Shown here piece after piece: positions 50,369 through 60,131 of a DNA stretch of 64,000 nt. Numbering within the stretch: the stretch's first letter is position 1; each line of letters begins with the position of its first letter. Below the pieces are notes generated by a model. The model saw only the letters and a list, made by a program, of their open reading frames with translations, was not told the origin of the DNA and ran no database searches. Source of the DNA: Olivibacter sp036959255 (GTDB taxonomy: Bacteria > Bacteroidota > Bacteroidia > Sphingobacteriales > Sphingobacteriaceae); contig NZ_JAWMTI010000001.1 of the NCBI RefSeq assembly GCF_036959255.1, forward strand, positions 1,178,001-1,242,000. Reading direction: 5' to 3'. The translations under genes and the position numbers were made by a program.

Positions 50369-51847
50369 ATGTCATCGCATAACGAATCAATACTTAGAGA
50401 ACCATTAGTTACCGGTAAGAATATTACTTACGCCAAGGTAACGAATGACATTCTCGTACCTGTAGAGAATAAACCAAATGCGGCTTGGTGGATTGGTTTC
50501 ACTGTTGCTGCTTTGGGAGCGCTGCTATGGGTTTTTAGCGTAAGTTATACATTTTGGACAGGTATAGGCGCCTGGGGGCTTAACAAAACTGTTGGATGGG
50601 CTTGGGATATTACCGACTTCGTATGGTGGGTGGGTATTGGTCACGCGGGAACCCTGATTTCTGCCGTACTTTTAATTTTCAAGCAGAACTGGCGGAACTC
50701 CATTAACCGTTCAGCGGAAGCCATGACCATTTTTGCCGTAATTTGTGCGGCTACTTATGTAGTTGCGCACATGGGCCGTCCTTGGTTGGCATACTGGATT
50801 TTCCCATTGCCAAATCAGTTTGGTTCTTTATGGGTGAACTTTAATTCGCCGCTTGTATGGGATGCCTTTGCGATTTCTACCTACTTTACGGTGTCCTTGG
50901 TGTTCTGGTATACAGGTTTACTCCCTGATATCGCAACGGTACGTGATCGTGCAACTGGTTTAAGAAGAAGAATCTACTCGATTATGTCCTTTGGATGGAC
51001 AGGTAATGTGAAGACTTGGCAGCGTTTTGAGATTGTCTCCTTAATATTAGCGGGGATCTCTACACCACTGGTACTTTCGGTACATACGATTGTATCAATG
51101 GACTTTGCGACTTCGGTAATCCCGGGATGGCATACCACTATTTTCCCTCCTTATTTCGTTGCCGGTGCAATCTTTTCCGGATTTGCGATGGTGCAAACAC
51201 TTTTATTGATTACTCGGAAGGTGATGAATTTTGAGAACTACATTACGATGTTCCATATTGAGTCTATGAATAAGATCATCATGACAACAGGTTCTATCGT
51301 AGGGGTTGCTTATCTTACCGAATTGTTTATTGCGTGGTATTCGGGATCTGAATATGAAATGTATGCTTTTGCCAATCGGGTAGCTGGACCCTATTGGTGG
51401 GCTTATTGGTCGATGATGACTTGTAATGTTATTTCTCCACAATTGTTTTGGTTCAAAAAGATACGGACGAGTATCCCCATTTCGTGGGTGTTGTCTATCG
51501 TGGTGAATATTGGTATGTGGTTCGAACGTTTTGTAATTATTGTGACCTCCCTGCACCGCGATTACCTACCTTCCAGTTGGGCGATGTTCTATCCAACATG
51601 GACGGACGTGGGCGTATTTGTCGGATCGGTTGGATTGTTTTTTACTTTGTTTTTGCTATTCCTTCGTGTGTTACCAGGTATAGCAATCGCTGAGGTTAAA
51701 TTATTGTTGCATTCGGCTAGCCATCAGCAAAAGTTGAAATTGGTTAAAGAAGGGCACTTGAAACCTGAGCAAGTTGAATTCTATAAAGAGTCGCTAGACA
51801 AGTATGATAGTATTAGCGAAGAAGAAATTAAAGAATTAGCAAAATAA
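50369..51847 (+). CDS. actC: Alternative complex III NrfD-like membrane subunit, ActC
   Basis: A 492-residue integral membrane protein of the NrfD/PsrC family with about ten hydrophobic helices, for example WWIGFTVAALGALLWVFSVS and the block WWVGIGHAGTLISAVLLIF, which contains the quinol-site His. It binds menaquinol and probably conducts protons. The gene is between actB (30 nt) and actD (4 nt). Confidence 0.95.
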   Translation: MSSHNESILREPLVTGKNITYAKVTNDILVPVENKPNAAWWIGFTVAALGALLWVFSVSYTFWTGIGAWGLNKTVGWAWDITDFVWWVGIGHAGTLISAVLLIFKQNWRNSINRSAEAMTIFAVICAATYVVAHMGRPWLAYWIFPLPNQFGSLWVNFNSPLVWDAFAISTYFTVSLVFWYTGLLPDIATVRDRATGLRRRIYSIMSFGWTGNVKTWQRFEIVSLILAGISTPLVLSVHTIVSMDFATSVIPGWHTTIFPPYFVAGAIFSGFAMVQTLLLITRKVMNFENYITMFHIESMNKIIMTTGSIVGVAYLTELFIAWYSGSEYEMYAFANRVAGPYWWAYWSMMTCNVISPQLFWFKKIRTSIPISWVLSIVVNIGMWFERFVIIVTSLHRDYLPSSWAMFYPTWTDVGVFVGSVGLFFTLFLLFLRVLPGIAIAEVKLLLHSASHQQKLKLVKEGHLKPEQVEFYKESLDKYDSISEEEIKELAK

Positions 51848-51851
51848 AAAG

Positions 51852-52388
51852 ATGAGCGACACAAAATATATTTTAGGACATTTTGAACATCCGGATGATT
51901 TGATGGATGGAATAGATAAGTTGCAAAAAGGTAACGTTTCTATTTACGATGTGTATACGCCTATGCCAATACATGGTATTGAAGCGAAACTGGGTATTCC
52001 GAGATCAAGACTTCCTATCGTAGCCTTTCTCTGCGGTATAACCGGAACTATTTCGGGTATTAGCTTATTATACTATACATTACATAAAGATTGGCCAATG
52101 AACATCGGTGGAAAACCAACTTTACCAATGCCCGATTTCGTGCCGATCACTTTCGAATTAACCATCCTTTTTTGTGCATTGGGTATGGTTGCTATGTTTT
52201 ATTTCAGAAGTCATCTGTTTCCTGGTAGAGCGCCGAGAGTGATGGATCTTCGGGCCACAGACGATCGTTTTGTTATTGCAATTGATGCACAATCAAACAC
52301 CGATCATGAAAAAATTGACAGCTTATTAAAAGACGCAGGTGCAGTAGAAGTACTGTACAATGAAAGGAAATATGTTAGTTATGAATAA
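51852..52388 (+). CDS. actD: Alternative complex III subunit, ActD (DUF3341)
   Basis: A 178-residue protein with an N-terminal cytoplasmic domain (ILGHFEHPDDLMDGIDKLQ, VYTPMPIHGIE, the family hallmark) and two membrane helices (VAFLCGITGTISGISLLYYT and FELTILFCALGMVAMFYF). It stabilises the membrane part of the complex. Its stop overlaps the start of actE (ATGAATAA). Confidence 0.94.
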   Translation: MSDTKYILGHFEHPDDLMDGIDKLQKGNVSIYDVYTPMPIHGIEAKLGIPRSRLPIVAFLCGITGTISGISLLYYTLHKDWPMNIGGKPTLPMPDFVPITFELTILFCALGMVAMFYFRSHLFPGRAPRVMDLRATDDRFVIAIDAQSNTDHEKIDSLLKDAGAVEVLYNERKYVSYE

Positions 52389-52965
52389 GACTAGACTGTT
52401 TGGAACCACATGTTTTGCAATAGCTTTCGCGGCGATCGTATCTTCTTGTGGAGATAAAACAACGCGGAGTACAGGATGGGAATTCTCAAGAAACATGTAC
52501 GATCCGATAGGATATAATCCAGACCAACCAAATAAAAATTTTACCAATGGCCAAACGGCACAGACGCCTCCCGACGGAACTACGCCGGTAGGATTCGAAC
52601 GCTTCGATTACCCGAACACGTTGGAAGGTTATGAGGCCGCAAGTGTTAATGTACACAACCCTTTAGCGCGGAGCGAAAAGAACTTAAAAGAGGGAGCACA
52701 TCTGTTTCAGGCTTTCTGTTCCCCTTGTCATGGACCTGAAGGGCACGGAGATGGAACGATTGTCAATATGGAAAAGTTTCCACCACCACCCTCTTATGCT
52801 ACAGGTAACTCTTCTCGTGGAGGGTTAATGAAAGATTTAACCGACGGTAAGATCTATCATACCATTACTTACGGATTAAATTTAATGGGCTCGCACGCTT
52901 CACAGTTATCTCCCGAAGAACGCTGGAAAGTGGTGATGTATGTTCATGAATTGCAAAAAAAATAA
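52381..52965 (+). CDS. actE: Alternative complex III monoheme cytochrome c lipoprotein, ActE
   Basis: A 194-residue cytochrome c. I chose ATG 52381 (MNKTRLFGTTCFAIAFAAIVSSCGDK), which gives a lipobox (IVSSC) and overlaps the actD stop; ATGs at 52360 and 52372 are also in frame. The single heme motif is FCSPCHGPEGHGDG with a distal Met in NLMGSHASQL. It is the electron exit, likely to the cox oxidase encoded downstream. Confidence 0.94.
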   Translation: MNKTRLFGTTCFAIAFAAIVSSCGDKTTRSTGWEFSRNMYDPIGYNPDQPNKNFTNGQTAQTPPDGTTPVGFERFDYPNTLEGYEAASVNVHNPLARSEKNLKEGAHLFQAFCSPCHGPEGHGDGTIVNMEKFPPPPSYATGNSSRGGLMKDLTDGKIYHTITYGLNLMGSHASQLSPEERWKVVMYVHELQKK

Positions 52966-52988
52966 TATTATAAACAGTTATATATCAA

Positions 52989-54212
52989 ATGGGAACTCAT
53001 AGTCACACTACATATAATTTTGACGAGCGCTTTGAATTCGCCGGCAAGGCAAAGACTTGGAGCTTAGCAGCTATTATAATAGGTATTATTGCGTTAGCAG
53101 CTGGGTTTTTTGTAGACGGCAGTCACAGATTGTTCGCCAATTTATTATTAATGGGTTATTATTTCACCTGTGTTTGCGCTGCCGGCGCCTGCTTTATTGC
53201 TTTGCAGTTTGCTGCACAGGCGGGCTGGTCTGCAGGCCTGTTAAGAATACCTCAGGCTATGGCAAGCGTACTACCAATCGCCGCAATCATATTAATAGTC
53301 ATACTTATATTGGGCTTATTTAGCCATAATTTATACCATCATTGGTACGCAGACGGGATAACGGACCCGAATAGTCCTCATTACGATGCGCTGATCGCTG
53401 GTAAGTCCGCTTTCTTAAATGTTCCGGCATTTTTAAGTCGGCAGATTATATTTTTAGGAGCTTATAGCATCTTAGGGGCTGCAATCGCTAAATTTTCTTA
53501 TAAAGAAGATTTGGAAGGGGGATTAAACTCCTACAAGAAAAGCTTCAAGTTTTCGGCAATCTTTCTCGTGATATTTGGGTTTACATCGCCTATCTGGATA
53601 TTCGATACTATTATGTCCTTGGAAGCTCATTGGTTTTCTACCATGTTCGGCTGGTATAATTTTGCAGCAATGTTTGTGAGTGGTTTATGTGTAATTACAC
53701 TGATAACGATCTTATTGAAGCGAGCAGGACACTTGTCTTGGGTGAATGAAAATCATTTGCATGATTTAGGAAATCTTATTTTTGGATTCTCTATATTCTG
53801 GACCTACGTTTGGTTTGCACAATTTATGTTGATTTGGTATGCAAACATGCCGGAAGAGACTGTCTATTTCTATAAACGTTGGGAACCTGAGTACAAACCT
53901 TGGTTTTGGTTGTCAATTATCGTTAACTTTGTAGCGCCCGTTCTTATTTTACTGGATAGAGATGTGAAGAGAAAGGAAAATATCATGCTTTTTGTATGTA
54001 TTCTTTTGTTAGCAGGACATTGGTTGGATTATTATATGATGATCATGCCAGGAGCTGTTGAAAATCATCGTGGCTTTGGCTTATCAGAGATAGGAGCGAT
54101 ATTGAGTTTTGGTGGATTATTTACTTTCTTGGTACTCAATAATATAAGTAAGCACTCGCTCGCGCCAAAGAATCACCCATTTTTGGAAGAAAGTCTTCAT
54201 CATCAAGTTTAG
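52989..54212 (+). CDS. actF: Alternative complex III NrfD-like membrane subunit, ActF
   Basis: A 407-residue, ten-helix membrane protein, paralogous to ActC (for example FGFTSPIWIFDTIMSLEAHWFSTMFGWYNF). It lacks an obvious quinol site and in the known complex ActF forms part of a proton path. It completes the order actABCDEF, followed by the cox genes. Confidence 0.94.
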   Translation: MGTHSHTTYNFDERFEFAGKAKTWSLAAIIIGIIALAAGFFVDGSHRLFANLLLMGYYFTCVCAAGACFIALQFAAQAGWSAGLLRIPQAMASVLPIAAIILIVILILGLFSHNLYHHWYADGITDPNSPHYDALIAGKSAFLNVPAFLSRQIIFLGAYSILGAAIAKFSYKEDLEGGLNSYKKSFKFSAIFLVIFGFTSPIWIFDTIMSLEAHWFSTMFGWYNFAAMFVSGLCVITLITILLKRAGHLSWVNENHLHDLGNLIFGFSIFWTYVWFAQFMLIWYANMPEETVYFYKRWEPEYKPWFWLSIIVNFVAPVLILLDRDVKRKENIMLFVCILLLAGHWLDYYMMIMPGAVENHRGFGLSEIGAILSFGGLFTFLVLNNISKHSLAPKNHPFLEESLHHQV

Positions 54213-54263
54213 TTTCTTTAAATAAGAAAGCAAATTGAAATACGAATAACCGTTAATATTGAA

Positions 54264-55619
54264 ATGAGATATAGAAAGTACATCAATTTTAGAACGATCT
54301 TCGGCTTGGTAATGGCTGTTATGCTATCATTACAAAGTCCAGCTTTTGCTCAGTCAGGAGATAGTACTGCTGCCACGAATGATACCAGTGCTACCGTTTC
54401 AAGCTCGGAGCTGCAAGCTAAAGCGGATTCAGCTGGAACAACTGCAGCGGATACCACCGGCAATGCTGTTGCTGCTAAAACACCGGCCGGCACGAGTGCA
54501 TCCAGCAACGCCGCACAAGCAGCACAAGAAGAAGAAAAATCAATAGATCCGCAGGTATATAAAAATTTCTTTTATTATGTATTGCTGTTCTTCCTTGCCT
54601 GTATTATTGTTGGGATTGTGGGTAAAATCATTCACGTTTACGAGTTAACTCGTGAAATGCAAGGAAAGTCGAAAAGAGTTAATTGGAATAAGTTCAATGG
54701 TGTACTCTTTTTGATCAGTCTCTTCGTTGGTTTATACGGTGCTTACTGGTCATATGTACATCATGGGAGCATCGCTTGGCGCGAGGCTGCATCGGAGCAC
54801 GGAGCGAAAATTGATAGTATGTTTATTACAACGACCGTGATCACCACGATTGTATTTGTATTGACACACATCTTGCTTTTTGGATTTTCATTCGTATACA
54901 AAAGCAGTGGAAAACGCAAAGCGTATTTTTATCCGCATAACAATTTAGTAGAAAAAATATGGACCATTGTGCCGGCGATCGTTCTGACTATTCTGGTACT
55001 ATTTGGATTTTTCACTTGGAGAAGTATAACCAATGTACCGGATGATGTTGCAAAAGATGCTTTACAAGTTGAAATTACCGGGGAGCAATTCGCTTGGACG
55101 GTGCGTTATGGTGGAAGGGATAATACAATTGGTAAAAGAAGTATCAAGTTGACAACACCATTGAATGGTTTGGGAATCGACTATAATGATAAGAGTGCTT
55201 GGGATGATATAATGGGATCTGAAATCGTCTTGCCAGTGGGTAAACCGGTTAGATTTACTATTAACTCGAAAGACATTCTACATAGTTTTTATATGCCTGA
55301 TTTCCGGGTTCAGATGAATGCGGTTCCTGGTATGGCTACACATTTTCAAATGACTCCACGGTTTACAACCGAAGAGATGCGCGAAAAGTTGAACAATCCT
55401 GAATTTAATTATGTAATGCTTTGTGCTAAAATTTGCGGACAAGGACACTACAATATGCAAAAGACGGTACGAATCGTGTCCGAAGCTGAATATAAAGAGT
55501 GGCTGGCAACGCAAACTTATTTCTTTAGCGATGATGTGAAGAAAGAGTTTAAAGCTTCCCAAACAGCGAATCAAGGCGAGCAGGAGAAGGATAATAAACA
55601 ATTGGCGTTAAATTATTAA
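54264..55619 (+). CDS. coxB: Cytochrome c oxidase subunit II
   Basis: A 451-residue subunit carrying the CuA centre. A signal peptide (LVMAVMLSLQSPAFAQ) is followed by an Ala/Ser/Thr-rich linker to about 92, three hydrophobic helices (residues ~95-245), and a cupredoxin domain. The CuA site is intact: HSFYMPDFRVQMNAVPGM and CAKICGQGHYNMQ. In the CxExC loop Glu is replaced by Lys, as in many Bacteroidetes; Glu ligates only through its carbonyl, so function should be retained. No heme c domain is fused. Confidence 0.94.
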   Translation: MRYRKYINFRTIFGLVMAVMLSLQSPAFAQSGDSTAATNDTSATVSSSELQAKADSAGTTAADTTGNAVAAKTPAGTSASSNAAQAAQEEEKSIDPQVYKNFFYYVLLFFLACIIVGIVGKIIHVYELTREMQGKSKRVNWNKFNGVLFLISLFVGLYGAYWSYVHHGSIAWREAASEHGAKIDSMFITTTVITTIVFVLTHILLFGFSFVYKSSGKRKAYFYPHNNLVEKIWTIVPAIVLTILVLFGFFTWRSITNVPDDVAKDALQVEITGEQFAWTVRYGGRDNTIGKRSIKLTTPLNGLGIDYNDKSAWDDIMGSEIVLPVGKPVRFTINSKDILHSFYMPDFRVQMNAVPGMATHFQMTPRFTTEEMREKLNNPEFNYVMLCAKICGQGHYNMQKTVRIVSEAEYKEWLATQTYFFSDDVKKEFKASQTANQGEQEKDNKQLALNY

Positions 55620-55641
55620 TATATATAGAGGATAAGAGCTT

Positions 55642-57525
55642 ATGTCTAGTATAGCAATTCCACATGCAGGCGATCATGGCCACGATGCTCATGAGCATCA
55701 TCATGAAACGTTTCTGACTAAGTATATTTTTAGTCAGGATCATAAAATGATTGCTAAACAATTTTTAATTACGGGTATCATTATGGCTTTCTTTGCCATG
55801 TTTTTATCCATTTTATTTAGAATTCAGTTGGCCTGGCCTGAAAAGGATTTTCCAATTTTGGAAGTTTTTCTTGGTAAATGGGCTGAGGGTGGTAGAATAA
55901 GACCCGATTTTTTCCTTTCGTTGGTGACGATCCATGGAACAATCATGGTGTTCTTTGTGTTAACGGCAGGATTAAGTGGTACGTTTAGTAACTTACTGAT
56001 TCCGTTGCAATTGGGGGCGCGTGATATGGCCTCCCCATTTATGAATATGCTTTCTTATTGGTTTTTCTTCTCGGCTTGTGTGGTGATGATTTCCTCTTTC
56101 TTTGTTGAAAGCGGGCCGGCAAGTGCAGGATGGACCATTTATCCGCCTTTATCGGCTTTGCCACAGGCGATCCCAGGGTCGGGAACAGGGATGTCTCTTT
56201 GGTTGGCTAGTATGGTATTGTTCATTGCTTCTCAGGTAATGGGAGGGATCAACTATATCAGTACGGTGTTAAATATGCGTACGAAGGGCATGAGCCTTTG
56301 GAGAATGCCATTGACTATATGGGCTGTGTTTTTGACGGCTATAGTCGGTCTGTTGTCATTCCCGGTATTGGTTTCGGCAGTGGTTCTCTTGATCTTCGAT
56401 AGAAGCATGGGAACAAGTTTCTACCTGTCTGATATTATTATCGGAGGACAGATCCTACCGAATGAAGGTGGTAGCCCTATTTTATTCCAACACCTTTTCT
56501 GGTTCTTAGGTCACCCTGAAGTATATATTGTGTTAATGCCGGCATTAGGTTTAACGTCGGAAGTAATTGCTACCAATTCACGTAAGCCGATATTCGGTTA
56601 CCATGCAATGGTATACTCGCTGATCGGTATTACGGTACTGTCCTTCATTGTATGGGGGCACCATATGTTCGTAACGGGTATGAACCCGTTCTTAGGTGGT
56701 GTGTTTATGATTACTACTTTGATTATTGCGGTACCATCAGCGGTTAAGACCTTTAACTACTTGGCAACCTTGTGGCGCGGTAATATCAAATTTACGCCTG
56801 CGATGTTATTTGCGATCGGATTAGTTTCATTCTTTATCTCAGGGGGGTTAACGGGTATTTTTTTGGGGAACTCTGCCTTGGATATTAACTTACATGATAC
56901 CTATTTTGTTGTAGCTCACTTCCACTTGGTAATGGGATCAGCATCAATTTGCGGAATGCTTTGTGGGGTTTACCATTGGTATCCAAAGATGTTTGGCCGG
57001 ATGATGAATGAGAAATTAGGTTACCTTCACTTTTGGATGACCTTTATTGGGGCTTACTTAGTGTTTTTCCCTATGCACTTTATGGGAATAGATGGCGTTC
57101 CACGTCGTTATTACTCTTTTACGAATTTCCCGTTCATGCAGGAATGGTTAACCGTTAATGTGTTTGTAACTTGGGCTGCTATTATTGCAGGATTCGGACA
57201 GGTAGCGTTTTTATTTAATTTCTTCTACTCTATTTGGTTTGGTAAGAAAGCATCGCAGAATCCATGGAATTCGAATACGCTGGAGTGGACAACACCGGTG
57301 GAACATTTACACGGAAACTGGCCTGGTGAGATTCCCACTGTTTATCGTTGGCCTTATGATTACAGCAAACCTGGGCATGACGAGGATTTTATCCCGCAAA
57401 CCGTTCCTTTCTCAGAAACAATGAGTTCTAATTTGCCACATGATTTTGAGGGAGATGCTGCAGCTGAGCAAATTCAGCGCGAGTGGGATAAGGAACACGG
57501 TGTAGAAAGAGAATTACATCATTAA
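55642..57525 (+). CDS. coxA: Cytochrome c oxidase subunit I
   Basis: A 627-residue catalytic subunit with 12 or more membrane helices, holding heme a, heme a3 and CuB. Key residues appear in TIHGTIMVFFVLTAG (heme a His), WFLGHPEVYIVLMPALG (CuB His and cross-linked Tyr), WGHHMFVTGMNP (the His-His pair) and HDTYFVVAHFHLVMG (heme a and a3 His). The YIVLMPALG sequence with Tyr in helix VI indicates an A-type oxidase. Confidence 0.97.
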   Translation: MSSIAIPHAGDHGHDAHEHHHETFLTKYIFSQDHKMIAKQFLITGIIMAFFAMFLSILFRIQLAWPEKDFPILEVFLGKWAEGGRIRPDFFLSLVTIHGTIMVFFVLTAGLSGTFSNLLIPLQLGARDMASPFMNMLSYWFFFSACVVMISSFFVESGPASAGWTIYPPLSALPQAIPGSGTGMSLWLASMVLFIASQVMGGINYISTVLNMRTKGMSLWRMPLTIWAVFLTAIVGLLSFPVLVSAVVLLIFDRSMGTSFYLSDIIIGGQILPNEGGSPILFQHLFWFLGHPEVYIVLMPALGLTSEVIATNSRKPIFGYHAMVYSLIGITVLSFIVWGHHMFVTGMNPFLGGVFMITTLIIAVPSAVKTFNYLATLWRGNIKFTPAMLFAIGLVSFFISGGLTGIFLGNSALDINLHDTYFVVAHFHLVMGSASICGMLCGVYHWYPKMFGRMMNEKLGYLHFWMTFIGAYLVFFPMHFMGIDGVPRRYYSFTNFPFMQEWLTVNVFVTWAAIIAGFGQVAFLFNFFYSIWFGKKASQNPWNSNTLEWTTPVEHLHGNWPGEIPTVYRWPYDYSKPGHDEDFIPQTVPFSETMSSNLPHDFEGDAAAEQIQREWDKEHGVERELHH

Positions 57526-57542
57526 TTGATTTGAATAAAGAC

Positions 57543-57590
57543 ATGGGGTATCTGCCTTAGCTTGTAAGCTGATCGGGTGCCCCATTTTGT
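57543..57590 (+). terminator. Branched hairpin between coxA and ctaA
   Basis: Outer stem ATGGGG (57543-57548) / CCCCAT (57580-57585) followed by TTTTG, with an inner pair TTAGCTT / AAGCTGA. It may partly terminate transcription after coxA. Confidence 0.5.
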
Positions 57591-57595
57591 GCTAA

Positions 57596-58657
57596 ATGAG
57601 TGTTTATTTACCAGGTGAGAAGAGGTTTGTAGTAGTAAATAAAATTACTATTGTTTCACTCTTTTTGCTTATCCTGGCCGGTGGTGTTGTGCGAAGTACC
57701 GGGTCGGGAATGGGATGTCCGGATTGGCCAAAATGTTTTGACCAATACATACCACCGACAGATGAGTCTCAGTTACCGGAAGGGTACGAGCAAAAGTACA
57801 TTGACAATCGGGCAAAAAAGAATGAGCGCTTTGCGAGGACATTGGATTTGTTTGGATTCGGTGCGTTGGCTGATGAGTTGAGAAATGACAAAAGCGTTTT
57901 GCAACACGAAAGGTTTAATGCTGCAAAGACGTGGACTGAATACATCAATAGACTAGTCGGCGCGGTAACCGGACTTTTTCTATTGTTGTGCGTAGTCTTT
58001 TCCACCGCTTTTTTGAAGAGTAAAAAGCGTATTTTTTATTTTAGTGTGCTCAATCTTTTCGTTGTATTTCTACAAGCTTGGCTTGGGTCTATCGTGGTAT
58101 CCACTAATTTGTTGGCATGGGTAATTACGGTGCATATGTTATTAGCATTGGTGATATTGGCAATTAGTATCTATACCTATTTCCAAGCAAAAGTGCTAAG
58201 GGATAGTAGTCTGCTGATTAATAGAGGAAATAGATCTGCTAAATTGCTGGCTATCTTTGTACTGATTCTGATTGTGGTGCAGGTCATATTGGGCACTACT
58301 GTTCGGGAAGAAATTGATTTCATTGCTTCTTCCTCCGCTGACCGCAACGAATGGATCGCACAATTAAGTGACTATTTTAACTACCACCGAGATATAGCTA
58401 TTGGCATTTTCGTTTTATGTCTGCTATTATTCTTTCTGGTTCGTACCCGATATGCACATAAAAGTGTACAAAGTGGAGTTGTTAACCTAATCGCTCTACT
58501 CGTTGTTTTACAGCTTGCTACTGGCTTTGTCCTCTCTTACTTGGGGGTTCCTGCCTATGCGCAAACGACACATCTGGTGTTAGCGAGTCTGTTATTTGGA
58601 GCTCAGTATTATCTGATGCTCTTGTTGGGGAAGACGAGCGAATACATAGGTCAGTAA
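57596..58657 (+). CDS. ctaA: Heme A synthase
   Basis: CtaA oxidises the methyl group of heme O to make heme A for the oxidase. The 353-residue protein has eight hydrophobic helices, with conserved N-terminal GGVVRSTGSGMGCPDWPKCF, which holds the Cys pair, and heme His residues in EYINRLVGAVTG and AYAQTTHLVLAS. It directly follows coxA, consistent with the heme a requirement. Confidence 0.95.
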   Translation: MSVYLPGEKRFVVVNKITIVSLFLLILAGGVVRSTGSGMGCPDWPKCFDQYIPPTDESQLPEGYEQKYIDNRAKKNERFARTLDLFGFGALADELRNDKSVLQHERFNAAKTWTEYINRLVGAVTGLFLLLCVVFSTAFLKSKKRIFYFSVLNLFVVFLQAWLGSIVVSTNLLAWVITVHMLLALVILAISIYTYFQAKVLRDSSLLINRGNRSAKLLAIFVLILIVVQVILGTTVREEIDFIASSSADRNEWIAQLSDYFNYHRDIAIGIFVLCLLLFFLVRTRYAHKSVQSGVVNLIALLVVLQLATGFVLSYLGVPAYAQTTHLVLASLLFGAQYYLMLLLGKTSEYIGQ

Positions 58658-58658
58658 A

Positions 58659-59537
58659 TTGATTAAAGTGAAGGATTTTATAAGTGATTTAAAGCAGTTA
58701 ATAAAAGTTCGACTTTCTTTTACAGTCGTATTTTCTGCATCAATTGCTTTTCTTGTTGGAAGCAGGGCGCAAGGAGATATCAATTGGTTAAATTGGGCCA
58801 TTCTAACGATCGGAGGACTGTTGGTAACGGGTTCCGCTAATGGCTTTAATGAAATTATTGAACGAGATCTCGATAAATTGATGAAGAGAACGGCAGACAG
58901 GCCCCTACCTGCCGGTAGGATGACGTCAGGTCAAGCGCTTGTTTTAAGTTTATTGATGGGGTTAATTGGAACGCTTTTATTGGTTCGATTAAATTTCTTA
59001 ACAGGCGTTCTATCGGTGTTCTCTATTTTAATGTATGCATTCTTTTACACACCCTTAAAGCAAAAATCGCCCATAGCCGTCTTTGTTGGTGCGTTTCCGG
59101 GGGCTTTACCCCCTCTTATTGGATATTTTGCGGCTTTTAAGGAACCGTTCATTGATGAAATACCGCTGATTTTATTTGGCATTCAGTTTGTATGGCAGTT
59201 CCCTCATTTCTGGAGTATTGCTTGGGTGCTTGATGAAGATTATAAGCGGGCGGGCTTCAGATTGCTGCCCACAACGAGAAAAGATACGATTAGTGCATTT
59301 ATGGTTTTTTTATCTGCAGCACTCTTAATTCCCGTTTCTTTATTGCCTACCTGGTATGGCTTTGCAGGTTACACGCTTGCAGGCGTGTCACTTTTGGCCA
59401 GCCTCGTGTTTACTTATTTTGCATGGCAGCTATTTTTGAAGAAAGATTTGGCTTCGGCAAGGAAAGTAATGTTTACCTCTTTTTTTATACTGCCGTTGAT
59501 GCAATTAGTGTTGTTGTTTGATTTTATTAAGATATGA
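58659..59537 (+). CDS. ctaB: Protoheme IX farnesyltransferase
   Basis: CtaB (CyoE) attaches a farnesyl group to heme B to make heme O, the substrate for CtaA. The 292-residue UbiA-type prenyltransferase has the first Asp-rich motif NGFNEIIERDLDKLMKRTADRPLPAG and a second in WVLDEDYKRAGF. The likely start is TTG 58659, one base after the ctaA stop. Confidence 0.95.
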   Translation: MIKVKDFISDLKQLIKVRLSFTVVFSASIAFLVGSRAQGDINWLNWAILTIGGLLVTGSANGFNEIIERDLDKLMKRTADRPLPAGRMTSGQALVLSLLMGLIGTLLLVRLNFLTGVLSVFSILMYAFFYTPLKQKSPIAVFVGAFPGALPPLIGYFAAFKEPFIDEIPLILFGIQFVWQFPHFWSIAWVLDEDYKRAGFRLLPTTRKDTISAFMVFLSAALLIPVSLLPTWYGFAGYTLAGVSLLASLVFTYFAWQLFLKKDLASARKVMFTSFFILPLMQLVLLFDFIKI

Positions 59538-60121
59538 TAATGGTTCAACGAACGGATAATAATAATTATCTAACGTCTTTAAAGGCGAAGAAATTCTCTT
59601 TATACGTTTTTTTGGTGGTATCATTCATGCTTTTTGCTGCTTGGTCCAGCGGTTTTATTGTTTACTCCGCAGGTGGCGAAGATAAGGGCTTGAAAACGCT
59701 ATTGCCAAATACGTTTATTTACAGTACGATCAGTATCGTGCTAAGTAGCCTTTGTATGCACATTGCTTATGGGGCTGCCAAGGTAGGCAACATCGTAAAA
59801 CAACGATTATGGTTAGGACTGACCATATTGTTAGGGTGTTTGTTTTTCTTTTTGCAATATAATGCTTGGATGGAACTGGCAAGAAATGGCGTGATGTTTA
59901 TTAACAACAATGCATCGCAGTCATTTATTTATGTCTTCGTTTGGGCGCACCAAGCACACATTTTTGCTGGTATTATTGTGCTATTAAATGCTTTTTTTAA
60001 AGCAAATAATGGCAACCCCTTAATTAAAAATCGTTTTAGAATGGAGCTTGCCACTATTTTTTGGCATTTTCTGGATATTCTATGGATATATATATATGTT
60101 TTCTTACTTTTGAATCAATAA
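59534..60121 (+). CDS. Cytochrome c oxidase subunit III, first copy
   Basis: A 195-residue membrane protein with five hydrophobic helices, homologous to the subunit III family (VWAHQAHIFAGIIVLLNAFF, TIFWHFLDILWIYIYVFLL, which match the family's final helices). It overlaps the ctaB stop (ATGA). Together with the next gene it forms the usual Bacteroidetes pair of subunit III-type proteins. Confidence 0.92.
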   Translation: MIMVQRTDNNNYLTSLKAKKFSLYVFLVVSFMLFAAWSSGFIVYSAGGEDKGLKTLLPNTFIYSTISIVLSSLCMHIAYGAAKVGNIVKQRLWLGLTILLGCLFFFLQYNAWMELARNGVMFINNNASQSFIYVFVWAHQAHIFAGIIVLLNAFFKANNGNPLIKNRFRMELATIFWHFLDILWIYIYVFLLLNQ

Positions 60122-60131
60122 AACTAATTAA